Positions 53,465 through 62,846 of a stretch of DNA of 64,000 nt are shown in pieces. The stretch spans positions 1 through 64,000 of the forward strand of contig DAORJK010000010.1 in the NCBI GenBank assembly GCA_035438985.1. The letters run 5' to 3'. Source of the stretch: UBA4408 sp002389785. GTDB taxonomy: Bacteria; Bacteroidota; Bacteroidia; UBA4408. The stretch's first letter is position 1. Every line of letters begins with the position of its first letter. Under the pieces are notes generated by a model. It had not been told where the DNA came from. It saw only the letters and a list, made by a program, of their open reading frames with translations, and searched no databases. Made by a program: the position numbers and the translations under genes.

Positions 53465-54877
53465 ATGTTAGAAGAAAGCAACGAGGAGAATTTTGAGCAT
53501 GGGGAAGAGTCGAATGAGGTGTTGGAACGTTACGAACGAATGCTCAAATTAAATGAACAATACTTTTTTGATGTAGCAGAGTTTGAAGAATTGATTGATA
53601 CCTACATCGACAAAAAAAATATCACCAAAGCCATACAAGTAGCGCAGCTTGGATTAAGTCAACATCCATTTACGGTGTTGTTTTTAATACGCCAAGCTCA
53701 GTTGTATGCTGCATCTAACCAAGTTCAAAAGGCATTGGATACCTTAACAAAGGCAGAAATGCTTGAACCTTCGAATACTGAATTATTTGTTACCAGAGGT
53801 AGTATTTTCAGTCAGTTAAATGAGTTTGATAAAGCAATTGCGACCTATAAGCAAGCACTTGAAACTGCTGAAGAAAAGGATGAATTGTACATGCACATTG
53901 CATTTGAATACGAAAACAAAAGTGAGTTTGAATCGGCAATTAAGTTTTTGAAAAAGGCTGTACACGAAAACCCAGATAATGAGTATGCCTTGTATGAGCT
54001 AGCTTTTTGCTTTGACATTACTGAAAATACCGCCGAAAGTGTTAAGTTTTATACCGAGTTTATTGACCGTGTTCCTTATTCTCCTGCAGCTTGGTTCAAT
54101 CTAGGAATTGCATATAACAAAGCCTCCATGTTTGAGAAGGCTATTGAAGCCTATGATTATGCCATTGTTGTTCAAGAAAATTTTTCTTCGGCTTATTTTA
54201 ACAAAGCAAATTCCTTGGCAAATTTAGGTCGTTTTGATGAAGCAATAGCTACTTATAAGGAAACTTTTAAGTTTGAAGAACCAGATGCAACTTCCTTTTA
54301 CTACATGGGTGAATGCTATGAAAAAATGGAAGATTGGGACAAGGCTTTAAATTACTATAACAAGTCCATTAAAATGGATCCTGAGTATGCTGATGCCTGG
54401 TTAGGAATAGGAATAATTTTAGAATACCAGAATCGCATCAGCGAAGGAATTCACTATGTTAAAAAGGCGCTGGAGCTTAATTCTGAGAATGCCGACTATT
54501 GGTACATTTACGGAGAGATTCAACAAAAACTTGGTTTTTTTGAAGAGGCGGAGATTGGCTATTGTAAAGTAATTGAGCTTGAAAGCGATAACGAAGAAGT
54601 ATATCTTGATTACTCTAATTTAATGTACATACAGGAATATAAAGAAGAATCAATTTCAATGCTGGCCGACGGTATAAAACATTTTCCGGATAGTCCCGAA
54701 TTAAAATACCGCATGGCAGCCTTAAAATTTATTTATGGCGATACACAAGATGGAATGTATTATTTAGAAAGTGGATTATCGCTCGATTTTGAAAAGCACA
54801 TTGACATATTTGAATATCATCCGGCATTAAATAAAAATGCTTCAATTATAGAAGTAATTGAGCAGTACCGAAAATAG
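53465..54877 (+). CDS. Large cytoplasmic tetratricopeptide repeat protein
   Basis: 470 residues, acidic, made almost wholly of about a dozen TPRs (for example YDYAIVVQENFSSAYFNKA, YYNKSIKMDPEYADAWLGIG, YVKKALELNSENADYWYIYG). No signal peptide or membrane segment, so it is a cytoplasmic scaffold. Partners unknown. The start follows a promoter box. The next gene (ComA-like) begins 109 bases later. Confidence 0.85.
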   Translation: MLEESNEENFEHGEESNEVLERYERMLKLNEQYFFDVAEFEELIDTYIDKKNITKAIQVAQLGLSQHPFTVLFLIRQAQLYAASNQVQKALDTLTKAEMLEPSNTELFVTRGSIFSQLNEFDKAIATYKQALETAEEKDELYMHIAFEYENKSEFESAIKFLKKAVHENPDNEYALYELAFCFDITENTAESVKFYTEFIDRVPYSPAAWFNLGIAYNKASMFEKAIEAYDYAIVVQENFSSAYFNKANSLANLGRFDEAIATYKETFKFEEPDATSFYYMGECYEKMEDWDKALNYYNKSIKMDPEYADAWLGIGIILEYQNRISEGIHYVKKALELNSENADYWYIYGEIQQKLGFFEEAEIGYCKVIELESDNEEVYLDYSNLMYIQEYKEESISMLADGIKHFPDSPELKYRMAALKFIYGDTQDGMYYLESGLSLDFEKHIDIFEYHPALNKNASIIEVIEQYRK

Positions 54878-54986
54878 TAATCCTTATTTTTTGTGCGCAG
54901 CGTTATTACTTATGAAATAGTTGGGATTCGTCACTACAGTAAAAGTAGGATCCTATAAACAGAATTTTTTACACCAGAAAAAACAC

Positions 54987-55766
54987 ATGAATTATACATT
55001 ACCACACCTACCCGAAAGAAGCCAAAAACCAAGAATAAGTGGAATCACCATGATGATGGACAAAGGATTAAGTTTGCGTGAAGCTGAAAACTTTATTTCT
55101 GCCAGTGGTCATCTAACCGACCTTGTAAAACTAGGTTTCGGGACTTCTTTTATAAGTCCAAATTTGCAGGAAAAAATTAAGCTGTATCAGGATGCCAAAA
55201 TTAAGGTGTACTTGGGAGGAACATTATTTGAAGCATTTATTGTGCGCAACATGTTTGACGATTACCGCAAACTCTTGGATAAATTAAAATTAGATACTGC
55301 CGAAGTATCGGATGGTTCGCTTGAAATGCCACACGATAAAAAGTGTGAATACATACAAACATTAAGTAAACAAGTAACTGTACTTTCGGAAGTAGGATCT
55401 AAAGAAGAAGGAATTATTATTCATCCTGCAAAGTGGATAAAAATGATGACCAAGGAACTGGAAGCAGGAAGTTGGAAAGTAATTGCAGAGGCGCGAGAAA
55501 GCGGAAACGTTGGAATTTATCACCGCGACGGAAAGGCACATACTTTATTAATAGACAAAATTTTGGCACGAGTACCGGCCGAAAAAATAATGTGGGAATC
55601 ACCTCAAAAACCGCAACAGGTTTGGTTTATAAAATTGCTGGGAGCCAATGTTAATTTAGGGAACATAGCACCCAACGATGTAATATCGCTTGAAACACTG
55701 CGTTTGGGCTTACGTGGCGATACTTTTTTTCATTTTTTACCTAAGGAGTTGGTAGGAAAATCCTAA
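54987..55766 (+). CDS. Phosphosulfolactate synthase (ComA-like)
   Basis: 259 residues. The ComA TIM-barrel pattern is present: RSQKPRISGITMMMDKGLS, LVKLGFGTSFISP, YLGGTLFEAFIVRN, VSDGSLEMP, SEVGSKEEG, and IIAEARESGNVGIYHRDG near the C-terminal end, with acidic and Lys/His residues in place. ComA adds sulfite to phosphoenolpyruvate giving phosphosulfolactate. In methanogens that leads to coenzyme M. In Bacteroidota it may instead supply sulfolactate/cysteate-derived sulfonates, but this is inference. The ATG at 54987 is preferred to the TTG at 54921 because MNYTLPHLPERS is the conserved start. Confidence 0.82.
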   Translation: MNYTLPHLPERSQKPRISGITMMMDKGLSLREAENFISASGHLTDLVKLGFGTSFISPNLQEKIKLYQDAKIKVYLGGTLFEAFIVRNMFDDYRKLLDKLKLDTAEVSDGSLEMPHDKKCEYIQTLSKQVTVLSEVGSKEEGIIIHPAKWIKMMTKELEAGSWKVIAEARESGNVGIYHRDGKAHTLLIDKILARVPAEKIMWESPQKPQQVWFIKLLGANVNLGNIAPNDVISLETLRLGLRGDTFFHFLPKELVGKS

Positions 55767-55855
55767 TGAAATAGGGGGCTTATTTCGATAGTTAAATTAA
55801 TTTTTATTGTAAATTACCGGTAGGAGAAAACAATAAATATTCTATCTTTTTTTAT

Positions 55856-58678
55856 TTAGATCCTAACACCAATAACACATACATCATCCACTTGAGGATG
55901 TACGCCTTTCCAACTATTAAAATAATTTTCTAAAGCTGTAAGCTGTTTTTCAATAGGCATTATAGAAATATTTAGCAAGTGGTTTTTTAAATTTTTCTTC
56001 ATCAATTTTTTACCATCACTTCCACCAAATTGATCAGCAAAACCATCGGAAAATAGGTAAAGCACGTTTCCCTTTTGTAATTGTAACGTATGATTAGTAA
56101 ATGGTTTACGGTCAGAGTATAGGCCTATAGGCTGTTTGTCAGGCTTAAGCTCTATTAGTTGCTGCGATTCAACATTATTCAAACTTGCTTCAGTTTTACT
56201 AATTAAAATCAATGGATTATTAGCACCACTCCATTGCAGTTGCAGTGTATCTAAATTTAATGCACACAACGAAATATCCATTCCATCTTGAACAACTTCA
56301 TCCTCATCCTTTTTAATAAAAGTTTCTTCAACAAATCGATTTACAGTATCTAATATTTTAGAAGGTTCTAAAAGATTTAATTCCTTCACAGCTTTGTTCA
56401 AGGCATTGGCGCAAACCACACTCACCATTGCCCCCGGCACACCGTGACCGGTGCAATCGGCGGCGGCAAACAATATAGTAGTTTGATTCTTTTCATTTTT
56501 AGTAGGATAAAACCAATAAAAATCACCGGCTACAATATCCTTTGGTTTATAAAAAATAAAGGAATCAACAAGGTATTCTTTTACGAGTTTATTAGCCGGC
56601 AAAATCGCATTTTGAAGTCTTTTTGCATATTCAATTGAATCCAAAATTTCACGATTTTTTTCTTCAACTTCAATTTTTTGTTTTGTGATGATTTCTTTAG
56701 CTCTTCGATTTTGTTGAAGATTTCGGAAAATACCAATAGCAATAAACATCACCAAAATAAACCCAACAACAAAACTATTTCGAACAAATCGTTGCTTTTC
56801 AATTTCCTTTTTGGCAAGCGCATCCTTTTTTTCCTGTTCAGACTTTGCCATAATTTCTCTTTGCTTTTGTTCTTGTTCAATTTTGGCTTGTCTTTGTTGA
56901 TAGTTGAATTCGAGTTTCTTTCTATTTATTTCATCTTCGTATTTAAGTTGTGCTTGCTTTTTATCAAACTCAAATTCAATACTTTTTCGTTTTAAACTTT
57001 CTTCAAAAATTAATTTTTGCTTTTCTTTTTCACTTTTGGCTTGAGCTTGTTTTCTTTCATATTCAAAATGCAATTGTTTTAGTTCAAGTTCCTTTTGTAA
57101 ATTAAGTTCTCGTTTGCTATTCTCTGATTTTATTGAATCTTGTTCTTTTTCATATTTGTATTGCAATTGAGATTGAACCGTTTTTTTTGTGTTTTCTTCA
57201 TTAAACATACTATCTCGATACAAAACATAATATTGATAGTTAATAAGTGCATTTTTGAAGTCTCCTTTGCTACTATCTAAAACAGCCATGGCATTGTAAC
57301 TTACTTGCAAGCCATCCTTATTACCCACTTCTTTAGCAATATTTAATCCTTTGTTTATATAGTCATATGCTTTTTTGAAATTCTTTGACTGAGTATAAAC
57401 TGTTCCAATATTAGTTAGTAAGCTAGACGTATTAATTTTATCATTCATAGCTTCAGAGTTGCTTAACCCTTTCAAATAATTCTTTAATGCATCATCATAT
57501 TTACCTGATTTTTGATAGGCTATACCAATGTTGTTGTAAGCTAGGGTAATCCCTTGTTTATCGCCAATAGATTCTTTAATTTTTAATGAATTGAAGTGAT
57601 TTTTTAATGCTTCGTCATAGTTACCTTGTCTGTAATAAATTGTTCCAATATTGCTGTAACTGCTCGCAATACCATATTTATAGCCTGTTTCTTCACATAA
57701 TTTTAATGAAGTTTCCATATTTTCAAGTGCTTCTTTCAAATTACCTTGATATGAATAAATAAGGCCAATATTTCCGTAACAACTTGCTAAACCATTTTTG
57801 TCTTTTAATTCTTCTCGAAATTTTAAGGTTAAGAAGAAGTGCTTAAGAGCTTCCGGGTAGGCTCCTTGTTTAAAATACACACCACCTATGTTGTTATAAC
57901 AATCTGCAATTAACTTTTTATTTGACAATGAAAGTCTAATCTTTAGCGATTTATTATAGTATTCCAGTGCATTTATAAGATCTCCCTTATAGTTAAAAAT
58001 ATTACCGATGCTATTATATGAATTACCAATTCCTTCCTGATTATTAATTTCTTCACTCAACTTAAGTGATAAGGAATAATTTTTTGATGCATCATCAAAT
58101 TGACCTTGGTTCGCAAATATATTTCCGATGTTGTCGTAACAAGCAGCAATATTCTTTTTATCGCCCAATTCTTCTCTTATTTTCAATGCGGCATTGTAAT
58201 CTTTGCTGGCTTCTGGATAATTACTTTGTCGGATATGAATAAAACCAAAATTCGAATAGCATTTTGCTTTTAAATCCAATATTTTTTGTTGTTCAAGTTT
58301 ATCGTTTGTAGAAGAGAGTAATTCTTCACACAGTTGCAATGCTTCAGTAAAATTTCTTAATCCTTCATCTAATTTGCCAAAATTTGTTTCTGCATTCCCA
58401 ATGAGGATTGATGCATTTGCATTTCCAAGCTTATAATCTATTTTTAGCGAAAGCTCTTTCGCTTTTTTAGCATAGATTAGCGATGAGTCGGGTTGGTTAT
58501 TTTTGAAATCCTTCGAAAACTTTAAGTATTTATTTACAATTACAGTATCTTGTATGGATGAATTCAAAGATGAAACAAATGCTACTTTTTGATTCGCTTT
58601 ACCTTCTGAATAAAGAGTAGTTAGGAGAATTAAGACAGGAATGTATAAAATTGAAATCCTAAATTTATAGATATGCAT
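55856..58678 (-). CDS. Large TPR-SpoIIE (PP2C-type) phosphatase
   Basis: 940 residues. After a signal/anchor (ISILYIPVLILLTTLY) there are about ten TPRs (residues 60-470), each with a SYNNIGxxY/AxxxY... pattern (NSIGNIFNYKGDLINALEYY, NNIGGVYFKQGAYPEALKHF). A very long charged coiled coil follows (about 490-640, rich in KEKQK/QAQ), then a transmembrane helix (NSFVVGFILVMFIAIGIF) and the SpoIIE domain (GDFYWFYP, AADCTGHGVPGAMVSVV, GMDISLCALN, LYLFSDGFADQFGG, QVDDVCVIGVRI). Same architecture as the 40860 gene but with more TPRs and a far longer coil. It presumably dephosphorylates a partner-switch protein such as an anti-sigma antagonist; none is in the window. Confidence 0.86.
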   Translation of the reverse strand: MHIYKFRISILYIPVLILLTTLYSEGKANQKVAFVSSLNSSIQDTVIVNKYLKFSKDFKNNQPDSSLIYAKKAKELSLKIDYKLGNANASILIGNAETNFGKLDEGLRNFTEALQLCEELLSSTNDKLEQQKILDLKAKCYSNFGFIHIRQSNYPEASKDYNAALKIREELGDKKNIAACYDNIGNIFANQGQFDDASKNYSLSLKLSEEINNQEGIGNSYNSIGNIFNYKGDLINALEYYNKSLKIRLSLSNKKLIADCYNNIGGVYFKQGAYPEALKHFFLTLKFREELKDKNGLASCYGNIGLIYSYQGNLKEALENMETSLKLCEETGYKYGIASSYSNIGTIYYRQGNYDEALKNHFNSLKIKESIGDKQGITLAYNNIGIAYQKSGKYDDALKNYLKGLSNSEAMNDKINTSSLLTNIGTVYTQSKNFKKAYDYINKGLNIAKEVGNKDGLQVSYNAMAVLDSSKGDFKNALINYQYYVLYRDSMFNEENTKKTVQSQLQYKYEKEQDSIKSENSKRELNLQKELELKQLHFEYERKQAQAKSEKEKQKLIFEESLKRKSIEFEFDKKQAQLKYEDEINRKKLEFNYQQRQAKIEQEQKQREIMAKSEQEKKDALAKKEIEKQRFVRNSFVVGFILVMFIAIGIFRNLQQNRRAKEIITKQKIEVEEKNREILDSIEYAKRLQNAILPANKLVKEYLVDSFIFYKPKDIVAGDFYWFYPTKNEKNQTTILFAAADCTGHGVPGAMVSVVCANALNKAVKELNLLEPSKILDTVNRFVEETFIKKDEDEVVQDGMDISLCALNLDTLQLQWSGANNPLILISKTEASLNNVESQQLIELKPDKQPIGLYSDRKPFTNHTLQLQKGNVLYLFSDGFADQFGGSDGKKLMKKNLKNHLLNISIMPIEKQLTALENYFNSWKGVHPQVDDVCVIGVRI

Positions 58679-58695
58679 TTTTTTAGCTTGGTTTA

Positions 58696-58703
58696 CAAAA
58701 ATA
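58696..58703 (-). promoter_or_regulatory. Putative promoter -7 box (TATTTTTG, minus strand)
   Basis: Exact TAnnTTTG match 18 bases upstream of the TPR-SpoIIE start on its strand. A CTTG lies 18 bases further upstream as a near -33 match. Confidence 0.5.
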
Positions 58704-58854
58704 ACAACATTAATAAATTCGCAAGCCTATTAAAATGAAGGTATAAAATTATCTTTAAAATTAGTTCATATCGATTTTTTTGAATATTATTAATTCTCAA
58801 ATTCAGAATACTATTTTAAGTATAAAATTCTCAAAACTTAAATTCGAAAATGAT

Positions 58855-58886
58855 TTTGCGTTGTTGTATTAAATGTACTACCTTTC
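58855..58886 (+). promoter_or_regulatory. Putative promoter of the PutAbiC-like gene
   Basis: TTTG at 58855-58858 and TACCTTTC (one mismatch to TAnnTTTG) at 58879-58886, 20 bases apart, and 27 bases before the ATG. This is the best-spaced Bacteroidota-type promoter in the window. Confidence 0.5.
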
Positions 58887-58913
58887 CATTGCAATTATCT
58901 AAAATCGTATTGA

Positions 58914-59972
58914 ATGAAAGCACTCAAACGCATCTGGTCGGAATTGTGGTTGCCAATTTTGATTATTGTATTGATTGCGGTTTTTTACGAGCAAATTCTT
59001 ATTTCCTTTCCTCATTGGCTGATTAAAATTTACCAGAGCCAATTCAACAGCAAAGACATAAATCCTGCCGATACAGGACCCATTGGTGATACTTACGGCG
59101 GAATGCTGGGGCCACTTATTGCCCTGTTTGCCGCCTTCCTTACTTTTCTCGCATTTTGGGTACAGTTTAAAGCCAACGTGGAGCAAAAACGCGATTTGCA
59201 AATTGAACGTTTTGAAAATAAATATTATGAATTGCTGCGTTTTCACAAAGACAATATTTCGGAAATTAAAATCGACGGGCACGAAGGCACCGTTGAAAAA
59301 CGCAAGGCTTTTGTGAGCATGTACAACGAATTTCGTTATTCGTTTTGGTGCTGCAAAGACAAGTACGATGAGTTGTGGGAAAAAGGCGAATTAAAAATGA
59401 GTTATAACGACGAACAACTGCTGCGTTTGGCCTATATATTTTTTTTAGGCGGGGTAGGTGATAACTCCGACATGGTAAGCAAAGCCATTAATAAAAATCC
59501 CAATTATCAAATTGAAGAAAAACTATTTAATGCGGTATTGAATTATTTTAAACTCATTAAGTCAAAAAGCATTCGCCCGGCTTATCTTGATTACGATGGT
59601 TATCCTGTAATATTAAGGTTGCGATATTTGCCCTGGGGAGGTCATCAGAGCCGTTTGGGACACTATTACCGCCATTTATTTCAAACCGTAAAATTTGTCG
59701 ACCGGCAAGAAAATGACTTAATTAACCAAGACGAAAAGGTTGATTACTTAAGAATGCTCCGTGCTCAACTTTCGGATTATGAGCAAGTGTTGCTGTATTA
59801 CAATGCCATATCGCATTTTGGAGAAGGTTGGTTGCAAAACAACTATTTTATCAAATATAAAATGATTCACAACATTCCTTTGCCCTTAGCCTCTTTTGGA
59901 ATAACACCAATTGAAAAGTTCAAAGAGGAACTTCAAAAAGACGCTTCGCTGTTTGAATGGTCGGAGCGATGA
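58914..59972 (+). CDS. Putative phage abortive infection protein (PutAbiC-like)
   Basis: 352 residues. Two transmembrane segments flank a conserved GDTYGGMLGPLIALFAAFLTF region (first about 12-30, second about 60-85), followed by a charged helical stretch (VQFKANVEQKRDLQIERFENKYYELLRFHKDN) and the HYYRHLFQTVKFV block of the putative abortive-phage-infection (PutAbiC) family. Several family proteins are thought to stop phage growth at host cost; the mechanism is unknown. G+C is higher and codons differ from the neighbours (CTGCTGCGT, GCCGCC), and the gene has its own promoter, which fits recent acquisition. No second defence gene is adjacent. Confidence 0.75.
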   Translation: MKALKRIWSELWLPILIIVLIAVFYEQILISFPHWLIKIYQSQFNSKDINPADTGPIGDTYGGMLGPLIALFAAFLTFLAFWVQFKANVEQKRDLQIERFENKYYELLRFHKDNISEIKIDGHEGTVEKRKAFVSMYNEFRYSFWCCKDKYDELWEKGELKMSYNDEQLLRLAYIFFLGGVGDNSDMVSKAINKNPNYQIEEKLFNAVLNYFKLIKSKSIRPAYLDYDGYPVILRLRYLPWGGHQSRLGHYYRHLFQTVKFVDRQENDLINQDEKVDYLRMLRAQLSDYEQVLLYYNAISHFGEGWLQNNYFIKYKMIHNIPLPLASFGITPIEKFKEELQKDASLFEWSER

Positions 59973-60020
59973 AGTCTGTTTCTTGTGAATGTTTAAAAAC
60001 TTGCACGTATCATTGAAGAA

Positions 60021-60205
60021 TTATTGTTGGGCTGCATCCTGAGTTTCAAGATAGGATTTAAGTCCAGCAAAAAATTGCTTTATGCCCTTGTCCGACTGTT
60101 TGCGAATCATTACACGGTCAAACAATATGCCCCATAAACTAAACTTAACCGTTTATTCCATGTGCTGTTTCACTTTTAAATGATTGCCAACTTTTGCTAC
60201 TTATG
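60021..60205 (-). pseudogene. SRPBCC (AHSA1/polyketide cyclase-like) gene remnant
   Basis: On the minus strand the frame ending at TAA 60021-60023 reads SLWGILFDRVMIRKQSDKG followed by a KQFFAGLKSYLE tail, a typical SRPBCC C-terminal helix. Continuing upstream it shows VKQHME, then an in-frame TAA at 60153-60155, then VAKVGNHLK, then another stop at about 60205. With no start and an internal stop this is a decayed fragment rather than a gene. Confidence 0.65.
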
Positions 60206-60492
60206 GTGATTTTATGAATGGGGGCGAAAAAAATGCTACAAATATTTTAGCCGATCGATTGTTGCTGTTGGAATCTGCCTGTATCATTACAAAACAAAAG
60301 CATCCTGATAGTGAAGCAAAAATATAATACACGCTTACATCAAAAGGCATTGATTTGGTTCCTGCCTAAATAGAAATTATTTCTTGGAGCGAAAAACAGT
60401 ATGAAGTGCATCCTTATGCAAAACAGTTTGCAAAGCAACTGCGAAAAAATAAGGAGGTTGTAGTGAAGCAGATAATAGCAGGCCTTAACTAA
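60184..60492 (+). pseudogene. HxlR-type transcriptional regulator remnant
   Basis: The plus-strand frame reads DFMNGGEKNATNILADRL, LLLESACIITKQKHP, then stop TAA at 60325-60327, then YTLTSKGIDLVPA, stop TAA at 60367-60369, then EIISWSEKQYEVHP and a Lys-rich tail to stop 60490-60492. This is the winged-helix core and dimer tail of HxlR regulators, interrupted by two in-frame stops and lacking its N-terminus. It overlaps the SRPBCC remnant, so a deletion seems to have joined two broken genes. Confidence 0.72.
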
Positions 60493-60699
60493 ATTTAATA
60501 ACAGATTCTTTCTTTTATGCAGCTCCACCGATCTAAATTTCATAAATAGAAAGAAGGAAATAGGAGTGTGCATAATTCTAAAATTTCCAGCGAAAACTGT
60601 CTGCCAGCAACAACTATTATTACTTGCTCCAATGTTTGATCAGCCGCATCTGCCACAAATTTTAATAAGTGTTCGTTATCGGAGGTGTTACCTTTGCTA
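60493..60699. other. Non-coding stretch with a further reading remnant
   Basis: No intact gene. The minus strand has a short open stretch (reading HLLKFVADAADQTLEQ and VIIVVAG) from about 60680 to 60560 that looks protein-like but has no recognisable family, start or length. It may be another gene remnant or chance. Confidence 0.35.
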
Positions 60700-62688
60700 T
60701 CAAATCTTCTCTACAAAATACATATCAATCTCTCCTTTATTCTTTGCCTGAATTTTTCCACGATGTATGCAGTTGAATTTATCTTTAACCAATTCATAAG
60801 TTCGGCCGCTGATGTTTACTTTTCCGGCTTCACCACTCGATTCCATGCGTGAAGCGATGTTTACGGTGTCGCCCCAAATGTCATAAGCAAACTTTTTTAC
60901 TCCAACTATTCCTGCAACAACAGGTCCTGTGTGAATGCCAATACGAATTTCAAAAACTTCTTTGTTTTCTTTTTTACGTTGCTGCAAATGATCGAAAATA
61001 AAAATTTGTATTTCAAGAGCAGCTTTAACTACGTCTTCAGCATGTGTTTTATTTGATAGTGGCAATCCTCCGGCACACATGTAGGCATCACCAATGGTTT
61101 TTATTTTTTCGATGTTGTGTTTACTGATGATGTTATCAAATGCCTTGAAGCAGGTATCTATTTCGGCCACTAGTTCTGCAGGTGTGAGTTTTTCTGAAAT
61201 TTGTGTAAAGCCTTTAAAATCGGTAAACATTACTGTAACCTCATCAAAATGTTTAGCATCGGCACTGCCTTTTTCTTTTAATTCTTCAGCAACCTCTTCG
61301 GGTAAAATGTTTAGGAGTAATTCTTCGCTGCGCTTTTTTTCTTTGTTGATTCGGTTTCGCTGACGATAAACCACAACAAGAAATATTAATGCCCCTGCAA
61401 AACCTAAAGAAATTGAATTACGAATATTTTTATGCCGTATGTCTTTTTTCTCCTGCTCTTCTTTAGCGGCGGTTTCTTTCTTGTCAAAATCATATTGCAT
61501 GGCCTTTTGAGTCAATTTTTTATTCACATCCATATTGAAAACAGTATCGTGAAATGCTGAAAATTTACTATAGCTTTCAAGGGCATTTTGATAATCGCCG
61601 AGTGCTTTTTGTGTATTACTTAGGATAAGGAAGGCTTTAGCAAGTTGTTCGATGTTGTGAATGGAATTCAGAATCCGAACACCGCTATCGGCATACGTCT
61701 TTGCCTGTAGGTAACAGTCGTGTTTTTTCGCTGAAAAATTTTTATTCAAAAAGTCGGCTGCATTTTTTTCAGCAGCATCATAAAGGATTTGTGCAAGGGT
61801 AAGATACGCGAAACCGACATCCGGTATTGATTGAAGTTGCTTGCTTAATTGCAATCCTTGAATCGCGTTGTAATAAGCAGAATCTGTATTTCCCAGATCA
61901 TTATACGTTGCAGCTATTTCATTTAAAGATGATGCAATTTGTAGAAGATCATTTATTTCTTTGCCAACCGATAAGGCACGCATCAAATACACTAGTTCTT
62001 TTTTCTTATCTCCTTTCATTCCATAAACAATACCCATGTTAGAGAGATTCACTGCCTGGTACATTTTAAAATTTGTTGCCTCATTGAGTTTAAGGGCCTT
62101 TTCAAAATACGGAAGTGCTTGGTCAAATTCATTCAAGTCGAGATAGATGGAACCGATGTTCGTTAGGCTTGCTGCTAAACCTATACTGTCATTCGATTTC
62201 TCCAATGCCTTGTTTGCTTTAATAAAATATTCAATTGCCTGTGGGTATTTAGATTGAAAGTAAAACACATTTCCCAGGGTGCCACACGCAAGACCAATTT
62301 GTTTATTATTATTTAGCTCTTCAGCTAATTCCAAGGATTGTTTCAAATAAAAAACTGCGCTGTCGTCGTTCGATAATATTGAATGATTCATTCCAAGGAC
62401 TCCATAAGCATCAGCCATTTTTGATTTCCAATTCATCTTTTTTGCAATTTCTAGCGACTGATGTGCAAATGGTAATGCTTCAGGAGGATTGATGGATCGA
62501 TATTTTTCAGAAATGATTAAAAGTGTAATTGCTTTAACCGAATCCACTTTAGTAGTTCTTACAACACGAATCATTGAATCAATTTTATGCTGCATGTTAT
62601 TTTGAGCATACAATTTACTTGCAACAACTAAGAGGAGTACTATAAGAATAGAAGCATTTCTGATTTTTTGATTTTTCATAGCTGTCAT
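60700..62688 (-). CDS. TPR-class III adenylate/guanylate cyclase
   Basis: 662 residues. Signal/anchor at the N-terminus (ASILIVLLLVVASKLYA), about seven TPRs (residues 60-370, for example LGNVFYFQSKYPQAIEYF, LTNIGSIYLDLNEFDQALPYF), a transmembrane helix (NSISLGFAGALIFLVVVY), then the class III cyclase domain: LLNILPEEVAEELKEKG, VTVMFTDFKGFTQISE (metal-binding Asp), KIKTIGDAYMCAGGLP and VGVKKFAYDIWGDTVNIASRMESSG. Metal and nucleotide residues are complete; Lys in IKTIGD and Asp in YDIWGD favour ATP. It would make cAMP in response to whatever the TPR part senses. Confidence 0.88.
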   Translation of the reverse strand: MTAMKNQKIRNASILIVLLLVVASKLYAQNNMQHKIDSMIRVVRTTKVDSVKAITLLIISEKYRSINPPEALPFAHQSLEIAKKMNWKSKMADAYGVLGMNHSILSNDDSAVFYLKQSLELAEELNNNKQIGLACGTLGNVFYFQSKYPQAIEYFIKANKALEKSNDSIGLAASLTNIGSIYLDLNEFDQALPYFEKALKLNEATNFKMYQAVNLSNMGIVYGMKGDKKKELVYLMRALSVGKEINDLLQIASSLNEIAATYNDLGNTDSAYYNAIQGLQLSKQLQSIPDVGFAYLTLAQILYDAAEKNAADFLNKNFSAKKHDCYLQAKTYADSGVRILNSIHNIEQLAKAFLILSNTQKALGDYQNALESYSKFSAFHDTVFNMDVNKKLTQKAMQYDFDKKETAAKEEQEKKDIRHKNIRNSISLGFAGALIFLVVVYRQRNRINKEKKRSEELLLNILPEEVAEELKEKGSADAKHFDEVTVMFTDFKGFTQISEKLTPAELVAEIDTCFKAFDNIISKHNIEKIKTIGDAYMCAGGLPLSNKTHAEDVVKAALEIQIFIFDHLQQRKKENKEVFEIRIGIHTGPVVAGIVGVKKFAYDIWGDTVNIASRMESSGEAGKVNISGRTYELVKDKFNCIHRGKIQAKNKGEIDMYFVEKI

Positions 62689-62846
62689 TTAACTTATTGT
62701 TTAGTATAAATTTAAGTATTCTTCAAATACGCATTAAGCTTTTTGTTTTTTAGGTGCTAACATCCATTACCCGAATCGAATATACTTAAAAAAACGCATA
62801 GCCCTATCGGGGTTAATTGGGGAAGATTAGGCTTTAATAGTTAGTT

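Noticed and set aside
60493..60699. Additional minus-strand coding fragment
   Set aside because: Too short, no recognisable family, could be chance; mentioned only as a possible remnant.
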